64,000 nucleotides of DNA. Origin: JAEUMD01 sp050250815. GTDB taxonomy: Bacteria > Pseudomonadota > Alphaproteobacteria > Rhizobiales > Hyphomicrobiaceae. A program made the position numbers and the translations under genes. The stretch lies in NCBI GenBank assembly GCA_050250815.1, contig JBFWNY010000019.1:6174-70173 (forward strand), in the 5' to 3' direction. The notes beneath the pieces are model-generated. The model was not told the DNA's origin. It saw nothing but the letters and a program-made list of their open reading frames with translations, and made no database searches. Within the stretch, counting starts at the first letter, position 1; every line of letters begins with the position of its first letter. Below are positions 49,042 to 58,627 of the stretch, piece by piece.

Positions 49042-50178
49042 TCAGCGCGGCCGCCAGGGATCGAGCGCATCGCCGATTTGCGGTCCCGCACGGCTGGTCT
49101 CGCCGGCCTGCTTCTGGCCCGGTGTCGACTTGGGCAGATACTCGGCCTCCTTGCACGAGCAGCCCTGCACGTACTCCTTGCGGTAAAGGAACGCCGTCTT
49201 GAGCTTGGTGTAACGCTCATTGGTATCGGCGGCGACCATCTGGTCCACGGCGCCACCAGGGTTCTGGTAGTAGTAGAGCTGGGCGGGAGCAGCACACTTC
49301 GACTGGCAGACATCGGCGTCGCGCTGGAAGTGGTTGGGTAGCGTCGAGAACGAGACCGGGAAATAGTAGCCGTCGCACAAGCGCACGCATAGTGTGCGAT
49401 AGGTCGCGAACGGCAGCGCGTTATAGCGAGCGCCATAGCCTCCGCCGCCGTCCTCGTCCTGCCAGAGGCTGGAGAAGGGGCTGCTGTCGCGACGGCGCGC
49501 CTCCTGCTGGTAGCTGCTGCCGCAGCCGTTCCGCGCGAGTTCCCGGATGATGTCGTCCTGGTAGCTCTGGCCGCTCGAGGCTTGGAGTTGCTGGCGCTCG
49601 GACTGGAGCGAGGAAAGGCGGCGCTTGGCCTCGTCGAGGTCCTTGGCGAGGCCCTGACAGGCGCGCGTGTTGCGCAACTGCTTGGTGAAGATGAACCACT
49701 CGTAGCAGTCGGCCCGCTCGAGCTTTGCCTCCATCTTCCGAACTTCGCGGTCCAGTTGCCGGATCTCGCCTTCGATTTGCGGCAACTGCTCGCGCGACTG
49801 GCTGCCACGCTGCCCTTCCTGCACGAGGCGCTGCTCGAGCCTCAGGCAGATCGAGTTGCGGGAGGCATCACGCGGCTCCCAGCCGTTCGCGGATGGCGCC
49901 GGGGCCTCGCGCGCTGGCTCCCGATAAACCGGCTCGCGCGGAACCGGCTGCGGCCGCTCCGACTCCCAAGGCCAGGAGAAGCCCTGGGCGACGGCGGGAA
50001 GGGATGAGCCGGCAGTCAGAATCGCGAGCAGCACGGCGATTACACCGGCCGCAGCAGCCAGCGTCGACGCCCATCTGCGCCGCGCGTGCTGTCGCCACTG
50101 GTGTACCATTCCGCTCATCGTAGCCTGGATACCTTCTCTGTTCTCCCCGGCGCTAGGCGAGGAATGCGCACTAATCAT
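49042..50178 (-). CDS. DUF2865 domain exported protein with coiled coil
   Basis: A 378-residue exported protein. The ATG at 50115 would start just before the signal anchor (STLAAAAGVIAVLLAILTAGSSLPAVAQG); GTG/ATG choices upstream are uncertain. A Pro/Arg-rich stretch follows, then a coiled coil (about 130-210, QLPQIEGEIRQLDREVRKMEAKLE). The DUF2865 domain (about 260-345) has TYRTLCVRLCDGYYFPVSFSTL, DADVCQSKCAAPAQLYYY and NPGGAVDQMV with conserved cysteines. The family is typical of Hyphomicrobiales and of unknown function. Confidence 0.85.
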   Translation of the reverse strand: MISAHSSPSAGENREGIQATMSGMVHQWRQHARRRWASTLAAAAGVIAVLLAILTAGSSLPAVAQGFSWPWESERPQPVPREPVYREPAREAPAPSANGWEPRDASRNSICLRLEQRLVQEGQRGSQSREQLPQIEGEIRQLDREVRKMEAKLERADCYEWFIFTKQLRNTRACQGLAKDLDEAKRRLSSLQSERQQLQASSGQSYQDDIIRELARNGCGSSYQQEARRRDSSPFSSLWQDEDGGGGYGARYNALPFATYRTLCVRLCDGYYFPVSFSTLPNHFQRDADVCQSKCAAPAQLYYYQNPGGAVDQMVAADTNERYTKLKTAFLYRKEYVQGCSCKEAEYLPKSTPGQKQAGETSRAGPQIGDALDPWRPR

Positions 50179-50291
50179 GGCAATCCACAGGTGTGAAGCC
50201 GATTTGCCTTGCGACGCGGGGGTGTTGCGCCGGACCGGGCGAGCGGCTTGAATGCACTCAGGGAGAAGCTTTGCACCACGGGGAGGGCGGG

Positions 50292-50777
50292 ATGGCTTGC
50301 GGCGAATACTCGGGACGACGGCGGAGCATTGGCCGGCGGTCCCTCCTGCCGTGCGCGCTCGCGCTCATGAGCCTGTGTGGGATTGCGCTGCTGCATGTAC
50401 CGGTGCGGGCCGAGGGCGTCGATGCCAACCTCGTCTGCTCGTTCGACGCCGGCTTTCTGTGGGCCTACGAAGGCGGCAAGTTTGCCTCGCGCAACGCGGA
50501 ACCCTTGCAGCTGGAAATTGCCGACATCGATCTGGAGGCCCAGACGGCACGGCTGAAGTCCGCCACGGGGGCAGGGGCTGGCGCACTGCGGGTGGTCCGC
50601 GCGCTCAATGCCAACCACTTTCTGGAGGTCCTGAACGAGGGCTTCCTGACGTTGACGACGGTCTACGACCTCGACCCTGCGATCAAAGCCTACCCCGCCG
50701 TCCACTCGCGGCATCTGGGGCTGCTCGGGCAACCGATCGTCGCTCAGTATTCGGGGTTCTGCCGCAAGGCCGGGTAG
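50292..50777 (+). CDS. Small exported protein of unknown function
   Basis: A 161-residue protein from ATG 50292 with GGGGAGGG upstream. A signal peptide (LLPCALALMSLCGIALLHVPVRAEG) is followed by a soluble region: LVCSFDAGFLWAYEGGKF, ADIDLEAQTARLK, ALRVVRALNANHFLEVLNEGFLTLTTVYD and a final YSGFCRKAG. The two mature cysteines (near the start and end) may form a disulfide. I do not recognise a family. It is divergent from the DUF2865 gene. Confidence 0.75.
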   Translation: MACGEYSGRRRSIGRRSLLPCALALMSLCGIALLHVPVRAEGVDANLVCSFDAGFLWAYEGGKFASRNAEPLQLEIADIDLEAQTARLKSATGAGAGALRVVRALNANHFLEVLNEGFLTLTTVYDLDPAIKAYPAVHSRHLGLLGQPIVAQYSGFCRKAG

Positions 50778-50887
50778 TGGGCCACGGCATTACCCGGCCT
50801 TTAAGCCGATGCAGCGGGGTCAAGGCATAGCCCGATCCAGCGGGACGACAGGGGAATGCGGGGGTTTCCGCGGCGGACAGTTGCCGC

Positions 50888-53800
50888 ATGCTGGATCAAG
50901 TGGGCGGGCATGCCTACCTTGACGCCATGACCAACCCGATTCGCCACGCTCAAGACCAGCCCGCCCCGCCCCGCCCCGCGTTGCCGCGCTATGTGCCGCT
51001 CAAGGTGCATTCGGCATACTCGCTTCTGGAAGGCGCCTTGCCCATCGGCAAGCTCGCCAAGCTCGCGGAGGCCGCGCGCTATCCGGCGCTGGCGCTGACC
51101 GACACCAACAACATGTTCGGCACGCTTGAGTTTTCCGAGAAGCTGAGTTCAGCGGGCATCCAACCCATCGCAGGGATTTCGCTCGCCGTCGATTTCGGGC
51201 TGCGCACGCGCGAACCGCGGGTCGCGTCGATGGCCCCACGTGGCGCGCCGGGCCGCGATCCCAAGTCGGACGGGCTCGTCGGCCTGCTGGCGATGAACGA
51301 GGACGGCTATCAGGCGCTCATGAAGCTGGCTAGCCACGCCTTCCTCTTGCCGGCCGATGGGGAACCCCCCCACGTCACTTTCGACGACCTTGCGCTCCAT
51401 TCCGAGGGCCTTATTGCACTGACGGGCGGACCGGACGGACCGATCGATCGGGCGCTGCTGGCGGGCGAGGATGGCATTGCCGAGGACCGCCTGCGCACGC
51501 TTTCCGGCCTGTTTGGTGACCGTCTCTACGTGGAGCTGCAACGTCACGGCAAGCCGGCCGAGCGCGATGTCGAGCCACGGCTCGTCGACCTCGCCTACAA
51601 GCTGCGCCTGCCGCTGGTCGCAACCAATGAGATCTATTTCGCCAAGCGCGACGACTACGAGGCCCACGATGCGCTGCTGTGCATTGCCGAGGGCAGCTAT
51701 GTCGTCGAGGACAACCGCCGGCGTGTGACGCCCGAGCACTACTTCAAGTCCGCCGACGAGATGGCCGCGCTATTCGCCGACCTGCCCGAAGCGCTGGAGA
51801 ACACCGTCGAGATCGCAGTTCGCTGCGCCTTCCGGCCCAAGGGCCGCAAGCCGATCCTGCCGCGCTTCGTGGCCGGCGATGACAGCGTCAGCGAGATCGA
51901 GCAGTTCCGCCTGGAGGCCGCCGAGCTCAAGACACAAGCCGAGCAGGGGCTCGCGGCACGTCTTGAAGCCGTTCCGCTCGCCGAGGGCTTCACGCGCAAG
52001 GACTACGAGGAGCGGCTCGCCTACGAGATCGACGTCATCACCCGCATGAAGTTTCCGGGCTACTTCCTCATCGTTTCGGATTTCATCAAGTGGGCCAAGG
52101 CCAGCGGCATTCCCGTGGGGCCCGGCCGCGGCTCGGGCGCCGGTTCGCTGGTCGCGTGGGCACTGACGATCACCGACCTCGATCCCCTGCGTTTCGGTCT
52201 GCTGTTCGAGCGTTTCCTCAATCCGGAACGCATCTCGATGCCGGATTTCGACGTCGACTTCTGCCAGGATCGCCGCGACGAGGTAATCCGCTACGTGCAG
52301 AAGAAGTACGGCGAGGACCGCGTCGCGCAGATCATCACGCACGGCAAACTGCAGGCACGCGCGGTGCTGCGCGACGTCGGCCGCGTTCTCCAGATGCCTT
52401 ATGGTCAGGTTGACCGGCTGTGCAAGCTGGTGCCCAACAACCCCGCCAATCCCGTTACGCTTGCCGAAGCGATCGCCGGCGAACCCAAGCTGCAGGAGGA
52501 GCAGAAGGCGGAGGCGATCGTCGCGCGGCTTCTGGAGATCGCGCAGAAGCTCGAGGGTCTCTACCGCCATGCCTCGACCCATGCCGCGGGCATGGTCATC
52601 GGAGACCGGCCGCTCGATGAGCTGGTGCCGCTCTACAAGGACCCGAAATCCTCGACGCCCGTTACGCAGTTCAACTGGAAGATGGTCGAGGCGGCGGGCC
52701 TCGTGAAGTTCGACTTCCTCGGCCTCAAGACTCTCACGGTCCTGCAGAAGGCCGTCGAACTCGTCCAGCGCGGCCGCGGCATATCGATCGATCTGGCGAC
52801 CTTGGGCCTTGAGGACACCGCAAGCTACGAACTGCTGGCGCGCGCCGATACGGTGGGTGTGTTCCAGCTGGAATCGACGGGCATGCGTGAGAGCCTCAAG
52901 CGGCTGCGCCCGGACCGTTTCGAGGACATCATCGCCATGGTGGCGCTCTACCGTCCTGGCCCCATGGACAACATCCCCACCTACATCAACCGCAAGCACG
53001 GCGAGGAGCCTGTCGACTATCTGCACCCGATGCTGGAAGGCATCCTGAAGGAGACCTACGGCGTCATCATCTACCAGGAGCAGGTCATTCAGATCGCCCA
53101 GGTGATGGGTGGTTACACGCTGGGCCAGGCTGACATGCTGCGCCGCGCGATGGGCAAGAAGGACAAGGACGAGATGGCGCGCCAGCAGGCGCGGTTCGTC
53201 GAAGGTGCCGTCGAGCGCGGTGTGAAGAAGGCGGACGCCACGCACATCTTCGAACTGGTCAACAAGTTCGCCGGCTACGGCTTCAACAAATCCCACGCGG
53301 CAGCGTACGCGCTGGTCAGCTACCACACGGCCTACATGAAGGCGAATTTCCGCGAGGAGTTTCTCGCCGCGTCGATGACGCTCGACATGGGCAACACCGA
53401 CAAGCTTAGCCTGTTCGCGGCGGAGGCGAGGCGGAGCGGAATTACCGTGAAGCCGCCCTGCGTCAACGCCTCCGATGTCGATTTCCTTGCCGAGCCGGGG
53501 AGCGCGGACACGCACGGCGCGATCCGCTATTCGCTCGCCGCGCTGAAGAATATCGGCGCTTCGGCTGTCGAGGCGATTGTTTCGGCGCGCAGGGAGAAGG
53601 GGCCGTTCAAGAGCCTGGGCGACTTTGCTTCGCGCGTGACGCCGAAGGCGCTCAACAAGCGTGCGCTCGAGACGATGAGCAAGGCGGGCGCGTTCGACAG
53701 CCTCGAAGGCAACCGTGCAGCGGTCGCGGGCAATGCGGACGCCATCGTCGCCATGTCGCAACGCGTCGAGAGCGACGCGGCGCTCGGTACCAGCGATCTG

Positions 53801-54514
53801 TTCGGCGGCGGCGCCACGGGACCTGCGGCACTCGATCTCAAGCCCACGCGTCCCTTTACGCCGATGGAGAAGCTGACTGCGGAGTTCGAGGCGATCGGCT
53901 TCTACCTGTCCGGTCATCCGCTCGACCAGTACCTGGGCGTGCTCGCCAAGATCGGCGTGCGGCGTTTCACGGATTTCGAGGCGGCAGCAGACTACGGCGC
54001 GAGCCATGCGAAGCTCGCCGGTATCGTCGTCACCTCGCGTGAGCGCAAGTCTCAGAAGGGCAACAAATTCGCCTTTGCCACGTTCAGCGATACCAGTGGC
54101 CAGTTCGAGGCCGTCATCTTCTCCGATACGCTCAGCGCCGCGGGTCACCTGCTCAAGGCCGGAACGGCGGTCGTCGTCACGGTCGAGGCCGAACGCGACG
54201 GCGACACGCTGAAGCTGCGCGCGCAATCGATCGAGGCGCTCGACGAGGTGGCCGCCAACGCCCAACGCGGCCTGAAGCTCGTGCTCGATCCGTCCGTTGT
54301 GGTGAAGCGGCGCGACTGGAAGGCCGAGATCATCGAGCGGCTGAAGCCCAAGCCGGCCCACGTCCGCAAGGGCGGGGAGGTTCGCCTCGTCGTGCCGCTG
54401 AAGGAGCGCGGCAAGGAAGTGGAGATCGTCGTGCCGGGCAGCTTCGACGTGTCCCCCCAGCAGGCCGGTGAGTTGTCTACCGTGCCCGGCGTGCTGGAAG
54501 TGCTCGATCTCTAG
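50888..54514 (+). CDS. dnaE: DNA polymerase III alpha subunit
   Basis: A 1208-residue replicative polymerase (ATG 50888; ATG 50927 is another candidate). PHP domain at the N-terminus (PLKVHSAYSLLEGALPIGKL, ALTDTNNMFGTLEF). The C-family polymerase palm has GPGRGSGAGSLVAW and the catalytic aspartates in PDFDVDFCQDRRDEVI, then YGEDRVAQIITHGKLQARAVLRDVGR in outline and GFNKSHAAAYA. A helix-hairpin-helix region (LGDFASRVTPKALNKRALETM) and an OB domain (GIVVTSRERKSQKGNKFAFATFSD) follow. Length and order match DnaE1. It stands as a single gene. Confidence 0.96.
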   Translation: MLDQVGGHAYLDAMTNPIRHAQDQPAPPRPALPRYVPLKVHSAYSLLEGALPIGKLAKLAEAARYPALALTDTNNMFGTLEFSEKLSSAGIQPIAGISLAVDFGLRTREPRVASMAPRGAPGRDPKSDGLVGLLAMNEDGYQALMKLASHAFLLPADGEPPHVTFDDLALHSEGLIALTGGPDGPIDRALLAGEDGIAEDRLRTLSGLFGDRLYVELQRHGKPAERDVEPRLVDLAYKLRLPLVATNEIYFAKRDDYEAHDALLCIAEGSYVVEDNRRRVTPEHYFKSADEMAALFADLPEALENTVEIAVRCAFRPKGRKPILPRFVAGDDSVSEIEQFRLEAAELKTQAEQGLAARLEAVPLAEGFTRKDYEERLAYEIDVITRMKFPGYFLIVSDFIKWAKASGIPVGPGRGSGAGSLVAWALTITDLDPLRFGLLFERFLNPERISMPDFDVDFCQDRRDEVIRYVQKKYGEDRVAQIITHGKLQARAVLRDVGRVLQMPYGQVDRLCKLVPNNPANPVTLAEAIAGEPKLQEEQKAEAIVARLLEIAQKLEGLYRHASTHAAGMVIGDRPLDELVPLYKDPKSSTPVTQFNWKMVEAAGLVKFDFLGLKTLTVLQKAVELVQRGRGISIDLATLGLEDTASYELLARADTVGVFQLESTGMRESLKRLRPDRFEDIIAMVALYRPGPMDNIPTYINRKHGEEPVDYLHPMLEGILKETYGVIIYQEQVIQIAQVMGGYTLGQADMLRRAMGKKDKDEMARQQARFVEGAVERGVKKADATHIFELVNKFAGYGFNKSHAAAYALVSYHTAYMKANFREEFLAASMTLDMGNTDKLSLFAAEARRSGITVKPPCVNASDVDFLAEPGSADTHGAIRYSLAALKNIGASAVEAIVSARREKGPFKSLGDFASRVTPKALNKRALETMSKAGAFDSLEGNRAAVAGNADAIVAMSQRVESDAALGTSDLFGGGATGPAALDLKPTRPFTPMEKLTAEFEAIGFYLSGHPLDQYLGVLAKIGVRRFTDFEAAADYGASHAKLAGIVVTSRERKSQKGNKFAFATFSDTSGQFEAVIFSDTLSAAGHLLKAGTAVVVTVEAERDGDTLKLRAQSIEALDEVAANAQRGLKLVLDPSVVVKRRDWKAEIIERLKPKPAHVRKGGEVRLVVPLKERGKEVEIVVPGSFDVSPQQAGELSTVPGVLEVLDL

Positions 54515-54597
54515 CAAACGACCGAACTCGGCCTGCCACAGGTTGATTGACCCGCGAGGGCCGCTACTCTGTCGCGGCAGCTAGGGAGGAAACGGTG

Positions 54598-55320
54598 ATG
54601 CGGCGTCGGCTTGTTCCAGCCCTGATGCTCATGTTCTCCATGCTGCCGGATCGCGCTATGGCAGAGCCCTGTCCCGACGCCTTGAACGACACCCTGAGGC
54701 TTCTCATGGTGACGGCGGACGGCATCGATCGCGCCTCGGCGACGCTGGCGCGGTTCGAGCGCGTATCGCCGGACGGCGCATGGCGGCCGGTCGGCCCGCC
54801 GCGTCCTTCGGTGGTCGGTCTCAAGGGGTTGGCGTGGGGCGCCGGGTTCCGTCACATGGCTCGTCCCGGTGAGCCTCTGAAGCAGGAAGGCGACAAGCGC
54901 TCGCCGATGGGCGTCTACCGGGTCGGCGCGCCATTCGGACGCGATGCCCAGACCTTGCCCGGCTACCTGAAGCTGAAACTGGGTGAGCACGTCTGCGTGG
55001 AGGAGCCGACGTCGCGCAGCTACGGGAGGATCGTACCGGGCAGCACGGTCGAGCCCGGCGTGCGCTACGACGAGATGGCCAAGGAGGCCCTGTATCGTCG
55101 CGGTTTCGTCGTGGACTACCCGGCGGACGGCGCCAACGAGGCAGGCTCGTGCATCTTCCTTCACGTGTGGCGGCGGCCGGACAAGGGCACGGCGGGCTGC
55201 GTGGGGATGGAGGAGGCCGATGTCACCGCGCTCCGCACCTGGGTGAGTGCGAAACCCTCCGCCATCGCCATCCTGACGCCCGAGGCCAAGTCCCGCTTCA
55301 CGCCCGGCTGCCTGCCGTAG
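54598..55320 (+). CDS. YkuD-type L,D-transpeptidase-like protein
   Basis: A 240-residue exported protein from ATG 54598 (AGGGAGGAAACG upstream). Signal peptide LVPALMLMFSMLPDRAMA. The mature domain has EGDKRSPMGVYRVGAPFG, a typical YkuD start, and the catalytic region IFLHVWRRPDKGTAGCVGM, with His and the nucleophilic Cys of the HxxxxxxxxxxGC pattern. It probably remodels 3-3 peptidoglycan cross-links or attaches proteins to the wall. Some members of this group (COG3786) have no proven activity. It stands alone between dnaE and rpsB. Confidence 0.82.
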   Translation: MRRRLVPALMLMFSMLPDRAMAEPCPDALNDTLRLLMVTADGIDRASATLARFERVSPDGAWRPVGPPRPSVVGLKGLAWGAGFRHMARPGEPLKQEGDKRSPMGVYRVGAPFGRDAQTLPGYLKLKLGEHVCVEEPTSRSYGRIVPGSTVEPGVRYDEMAKEALYRRGFVVDYPADGANEAGSCIFLHVWRRPDKGTAGCVGMEEADVTALRTWVSAKPSAIAILTPEAKSRFTPGCLP

Positions 55321-55356
55321 GCTCCACTCCGCCGCACTTTCGGCAGGGCGCGCCAC

Positions 55357-55385
55357 TTGCCATCCGGGCCGACTTCGGCCATAAG
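55357..55385 (+). promoter_or_regulatory. Candidate rpsB promoter
   Basis: TTGCCA (55357-55362) and CATAAG (55380-55385) are 17 bases apart, about 160 bases before rpsB. The match is moderate. Confidence 0.3.
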
Positions 55386-55426
55386 GCGGCCCATCCCACA
55401 CGTGATCTCATGCGCCTGCCGGATTG

Positions 55427-55457
55427 AAAGCCCCGGCCGGACGCTCCGGTGGGCTTT
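55427..55457 (+). terminator. Hairpin with T-run ahead of rpsB
   Basis: AAAGCCC (55427-55433) pairs with GGGCTTT (55451-55457) and is followed by T and GG; inner CCGG-type pairs extend it with a bulge. It lies 107 bases after the transpeptidase-like gene and 90 before rpsB. It could terminate the upstream gene or act as a leader structure for S2 self-control. Confidence 0.5.
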
Positions 55458-55546
55458 TGGCGTTCCTGACGGATGTTCCGCCAGATCAATGCCTTAGCCT
55501 TCTCAGGGTCACGGAGGTTCGAACCGGAAAAAAGGATACACACGGC

Positions 55547-56536
55547 ATGTCGCTGCCCGCGTTCAACATGCGTCAGCTCCTGGAAGCTGGCGTGCACTTT
55601 GGTCACCAGTCGCACCGCTGGAACCCCAAGATGGCGCCCTTTATCTTCGGCGCCCGCAACAACATTCACATCATCGACCTGACCCAGACGACGCCGATGC
55701 TGCATCAGGCGCTGGTCAAGATCTCCGATACCGTGGCCGGCGGTGGCCGCGTGCTGTTCGTGGCGACCAAGCGTGCCGCCTCCGATTCCATCGCCGACGC
55801 TGCCAAGCGCTCGGCCCAGTATTTCATCAACCACCGCTGGCTGGGCGGCACGCTCACCAACTGGAAGACGATCTCGCAGTCCATTCGCCGCCTGCGGCAG
55901 CTCGATGACATCCTGGCCGACCCGCAGGGCCGCACGAAGAAGGAAATCCTCAACCTCACGCGCGAGCGCGACAAGCTCAACCAGGCGCTGGGCGGCATTA
56001 AGGACATGGGTGGCACGCCCGACCTGCTGTTCGTGATCGACACCAACAAGGAGCAGATCGCGATCCAGGAGGCCAAGAAGCTTGGCATTCCGATCGTGGC
56101 GGTGGTCGACACGAACTGCGATCCGGATGGCATCGACTTCCCGGTGCCGGGCAATGACGACGCCGGCCGCGCCATCACGCTTTTCTGCGATCTCATCGCA
56201 CGTGCTGCGATCGACGGGCTTGAGCGCAGCCAGCAGGCCGCTGGCGTCGACCTTGGTGCTTCGGAGAGCCCGACGGCCGAGAAGCTGCCCGAGGAGAAGT
56301 ACCAGGGCATCGACAGCCCCCGCGGCGAGGCCGACGATCTCAAGCGCATCGCGGGCATCACTGCAAAGATCGAGCAGCGGCTCAACGATGCCGGCGTCTA
56401 CCACTACTGGCAGATCGCCGATCTCGATGCGACGCAGACAGCGTTGCTCGACCGTCAGCTTAAGCTCAACGGTCAGATCGCCGCCGGCAACTGGGCGGCC
56501 GAGGCCAAGAAGCTGGTCGACGCGACGGCAGCCTGA
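55547..56536 (+). CDS. rpsB: 30S ribosomal protein S2, C-terminally extended
   Basis: A 329-residue S2 protein; AAGGA precedes the ATG at 55547. The core (1-230) is unmistakable: MRQLLEAGVHFGHQSHRWNPKMAPFIFG in outline, LFVATKRAA, NHRWLGGTLTNWKTI and PIVAVVDTNCDPDGIDFPVPGNDDA. After the usual end at about residue 235 comes an extension of about 90 residues. It is acidic, then has ADDLKRIAGITAKIEQRLNDAGVYHYWQIADLD, a helix-hairpin-helix-like domain found in rhizobial S2. It begins the rpsB-tsf-pyrH-frr translation cluster. Confidence 0.96.
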   Translation: MSLPAFNMRQLLEAGVHFGHQSHRWNPKMAPFIFGARNNIHIIDLTQTTPMLHQALVKISDTVAGGGRVLFVATKRAASDSIADAAKRSAQYFINHRWLGGTLTNWKTISQSIRRLRQLDDILADPQGRTKKEILNLTRERDKLNQALGGIKDMGGTPDLLFVIDTNKEQIAIQEAKKLGIPIVAVVDTNCDPDGIDFPVPGNDDAGRAITLFCDLIARAAIDGLERSQQAAGVDLGASESPTAEKLPEEKYQGIDSPRGEADDLKRIAGITAKIEQRLNDAGVYHYWQIADLDATQTALLDRQLKLNGQIAAGNWAAEAKKLVDATAA

Positions 56537-56604
56537 GGGCAGCCTGACGGCCAACGCAGACTGATCCGTCACGCGGCCGAGCAGGTCGTGTGACACGCAT
56601 GGGC

Positions 56605-56627
56605 ACGGGGGCACAAGGTGTCCCCGT
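56605..56627 (+). terminator. Hairpin between rpsB and tsf
   Basis: ACGGGG (56605-56610) pairs with CCCCGT (56622-56627), with partial GCAC/GTGT pairing inside. It lies 68 bases after rpsB and may set the ratio of S2 to EF-Ts by partial termination. Confidence 0.5.
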
Positions 56628-56700
56628 CCGCGAAGATGATTTCATTGGAAGCAGCGGGCGAAGCGCATGCGCCGCCCCCCAACAAAGTACCTGAGGGACC

Positions 56701-57627
56701 ATGACGACGATCTCGGCGACAATGGTGAAGGAGCTGCGGGAGCGGACCGGCGCAGGCATGATGGACTGCAAGGCGGCGCTGACCGAGACCGGCGGCGACA
56801 TCGAGGCGGCCATCGACTGGCTGCGCACCAAGGGCCTCGCCAAGGCCGCGAAGAAGGCTGGCCGCGTCGCCGCCGAAGGCCTGGTCGGCACCAAGGTGGA
56901 CGGCAAGAGCGCAGCGGTCGTGGAGGTCAACTCCGAAACCGACTTTGTTGCGCGCAACGAGCAGTTCCAGGCACTGGTGTCGGGTATCGCGAGCCTCGCG
57001 CCCAAGGCGGGTGGCGATGTCGAGAAGCTGATCGCGATGAAGTTTCCCGGCCGCAAGGAGACGGTCGAGGAGTATCTCAAGGAGATGGTCGCCACCATCG
57101 GTGAGAACATGACGCTGCGCCGGACCGCTGCGCTCAAGGTCAAGGATGGTGCCATCGGCAGCTACATGCACAACCAGATCGTGGACGGTCTGGGCAAGAT
57201 CGGCGTACTCGTGGCGCTCGAGGCAGAGAAGGGCAAGGCCGACGTTCTGGCCGAGCTTGGCCGGCAGATCGCCATGCACGTCGCCGCCACCAACCCGGTG
57301 GCACTCGACATCCAGAGCGTCCCGGCCGAAATCCTGGAGCGCGAGAAGGCGATCCTGGCCGAGAAGAACCAGGGCAAGAAGCCTGAGGTGCTGGAGAAGA
57401 TCTTCCAGTCGAGCCTCAAGAGCTATGCCAAGGAGCATTGCCTGCTCGACCAGCCCTTCATCCACGATACGACCAAGTCGGTCGCGCAGGCGCTGAAGGA
57501 TGCCGAGAAGGCCGCAGGCGCTCCGATCAAGCTCGCGGGCTATGTCCGCTATGCGCTGGGCGAGGGTATCGAGAAGAAGGAGGACGACTTCGCTGCCGAG
57601 GTCGCCGCCGCCGCGGGTACCAAATAG
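56701..57627 (+). CDS. tsf: Translation elongation factor Ts
   Basis: A 308-residue guanine nucleotide exchange factor for EF-Tu. The N-terminal UBA-like domain has VKELRERTGAGMMDCKAALTETGGDIEAAIDWLRTKG in outline. The core includes VEVNSETDFVARNEQF and the dimerisation region AMHVAATNPVAL, with a C-terminal AGYVRYALGEGIEKKEDDFAAEV. Length is typical. GAGG lies just upstream of the ATG. Ends with a strong hairpin terminator. Confidence 0.96.
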   Translation: MTTISATMVKELRERTGAGMMDCKAALTETGGDIEAAIDWLRTKGLAKAAKKAGRVAAEGLVGTKVDGKSAAVVEVNSETDFVARNEQFQALVSGIASLAPKAGGDVEKLIAMKFPGRKETVEEYLKEMVATIGENMTLRRTAALKVKDGAIGSYMHNQIVDGLGKIGVLVALEAEKGKADVLAELGRQIAMHVAATNPVALDIQSVPAEILEREKAILAEKNQGKKPEVLEKIFQSSLKSYAKEHCLLDQPFIHDTTKSVAQALKDAEKAAGAPIKLAGYVRYALGEGIEKKEDDFAAEVAAAAGTK

Positions 57628-57661
57628 CCCTGACGCACTGATATTCAACGCGAACATTGCA

Positions 57662-57698
57662 GAGGCGGTCGGCGTTCGCGCCGGCCGCCTCGCGCTTT
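57662..57698 (+). terminator. Intrinsic terminator after tsf with UUCG loop
   Basis: GAGGCGGTCGGCG (57662-57674) pairs with CGCCGGCCGCCTC (57679-57691) with one G-U pair around a TTCG tetraloop, followed by GCGCTTT. It starts 35 bases after tsf. It is the most terminator-like structure in the window. Confidence 0.8.
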
Positions 57699-57852
57699 CA
57701 CACGCAAGGTGTTCGGAGCAATCCGGCTCCTTCGCCGGCAGCAGGCAACGGTTTCTCCGGGCGCCCCCTCAACACGCGGGGCGAATTGCGCTATCTGCAC
57801 CCCGCGAGGTGGGCCAGACAGGGGGCCGCCGCAGGCGAGGGAGGCTCGAGCC

Positions 57853-58587
57853 ATGGCGCACGGCAACGCACCGCTGAAATACAAGCGGCTGCTGCTCAAG
57901 ATCTCGGGCGAAGCGCTGATGGGTAGCAGCGGCTACGGTATCGACATGGGTGTGGTCGAGCGCGTGGCGCAGGACGTGCGCCAGGCCGTCGCGGCCGGAG
58001 CCCAGATCGCGATCGTGATCGGCGGTGGCAATATATTCCGCGGCCTGCAGGGGGCCGCCAAGGGCATGGACCGGGCCACGGCCGACTACATGGGCATGCT
58101 GGCGACGGTCATGAACTCGCTCGCCTTCCAGGGCGTGCTCGAAAAGCTCGGCACGGATGCCCGCGTGCAATCCGCGATCCCCATGCCGACGGTGTGCGAA
58201 AGCTATGTGAGGGCGCGCGCCGTCCGCCATCTTCAGAAGGGTCGCGTCGTCATCTTCGCCGCCGGCACCGGCAACCCGTTCTTTACGACAGATACGGCCG
58301 CGACGTTGCGCGCTGTGGAGATGGGCTGCGATGCGATGGCCAAGGCGACGCAGGTCGATGGCGTCTATTCGGCCGATCCGCGCAAGGTCAAGGACGCTCA
58401 GCGCTTTGATACGCTCACCTACGATGACGTGCTCGGGCGCAACCTGCAGGTCATGGATGGGGCGGCGATTGCCCTTGCCCGCGACAATCGTCTTCCGGTA
58501 ATTGTCTTTTCCATCGAAGAATCGGGCAATTTGCTCAAGGTCCTGCGCGGAGACGCGCGCGCCACGCTTGTTGCCGCGGCGGCGTGA
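57853..58587 (+). CDS. pyrH: UMP kinase
   Basis: A 244-residue amino-acid-kinase-fold enzyme that phosphorylates UMP. KRLLLKISGEALMG, IAIVIGGGNIFRG, RATADYMGMLATVMNSLAFQ, FAAGTGNPFFTTDTAATLRA and QVDGVYSADPRKV are the standard motifs. ATG 57853 has GAGGGAGG upstream; an extension upstream runs through the tsf terminator region and is rejected. It is followed by frr after 40 bases. Confidence 0.96.
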   Translation: MAHGNAPLKYKRLLLKISGEALMGSSGYGIDMGVVERVAQDVRQAVAAGAQIAIVIGGGNIFRGLQGAAKGMDRATADYMGMLATVMNSLAFQGVLEKLGTDARVQSAIPMPTVCESYVRARAVRHLQKGRVVIFAAGTGNPFFTTDTAATLRAVEMGCDAMAKATQVDGVYSADPRKVKDAQRFDTLTYDDVLGRNLQVMDGAAIALARDNRLPVIVFSIEESGNLLKVLRGDARATLVAAAA

Positions 58588-58627
58588 AAGCGACTGATCG
58601 CGCGCCGCATCAGAGTGGGGAGAGGCG

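Noticed and set aside
51770..54517. A 915-codon open frame opposite dnaE, and similar long antisense frames opposite rseP/dxr, the capsid, the sigma-factor region and ccmF
   Set aside because: They are mirror frames of GC-rich genes, with low-complexity Arg/Ala/His-rich translations, no domain motifs and no ribosome sites.
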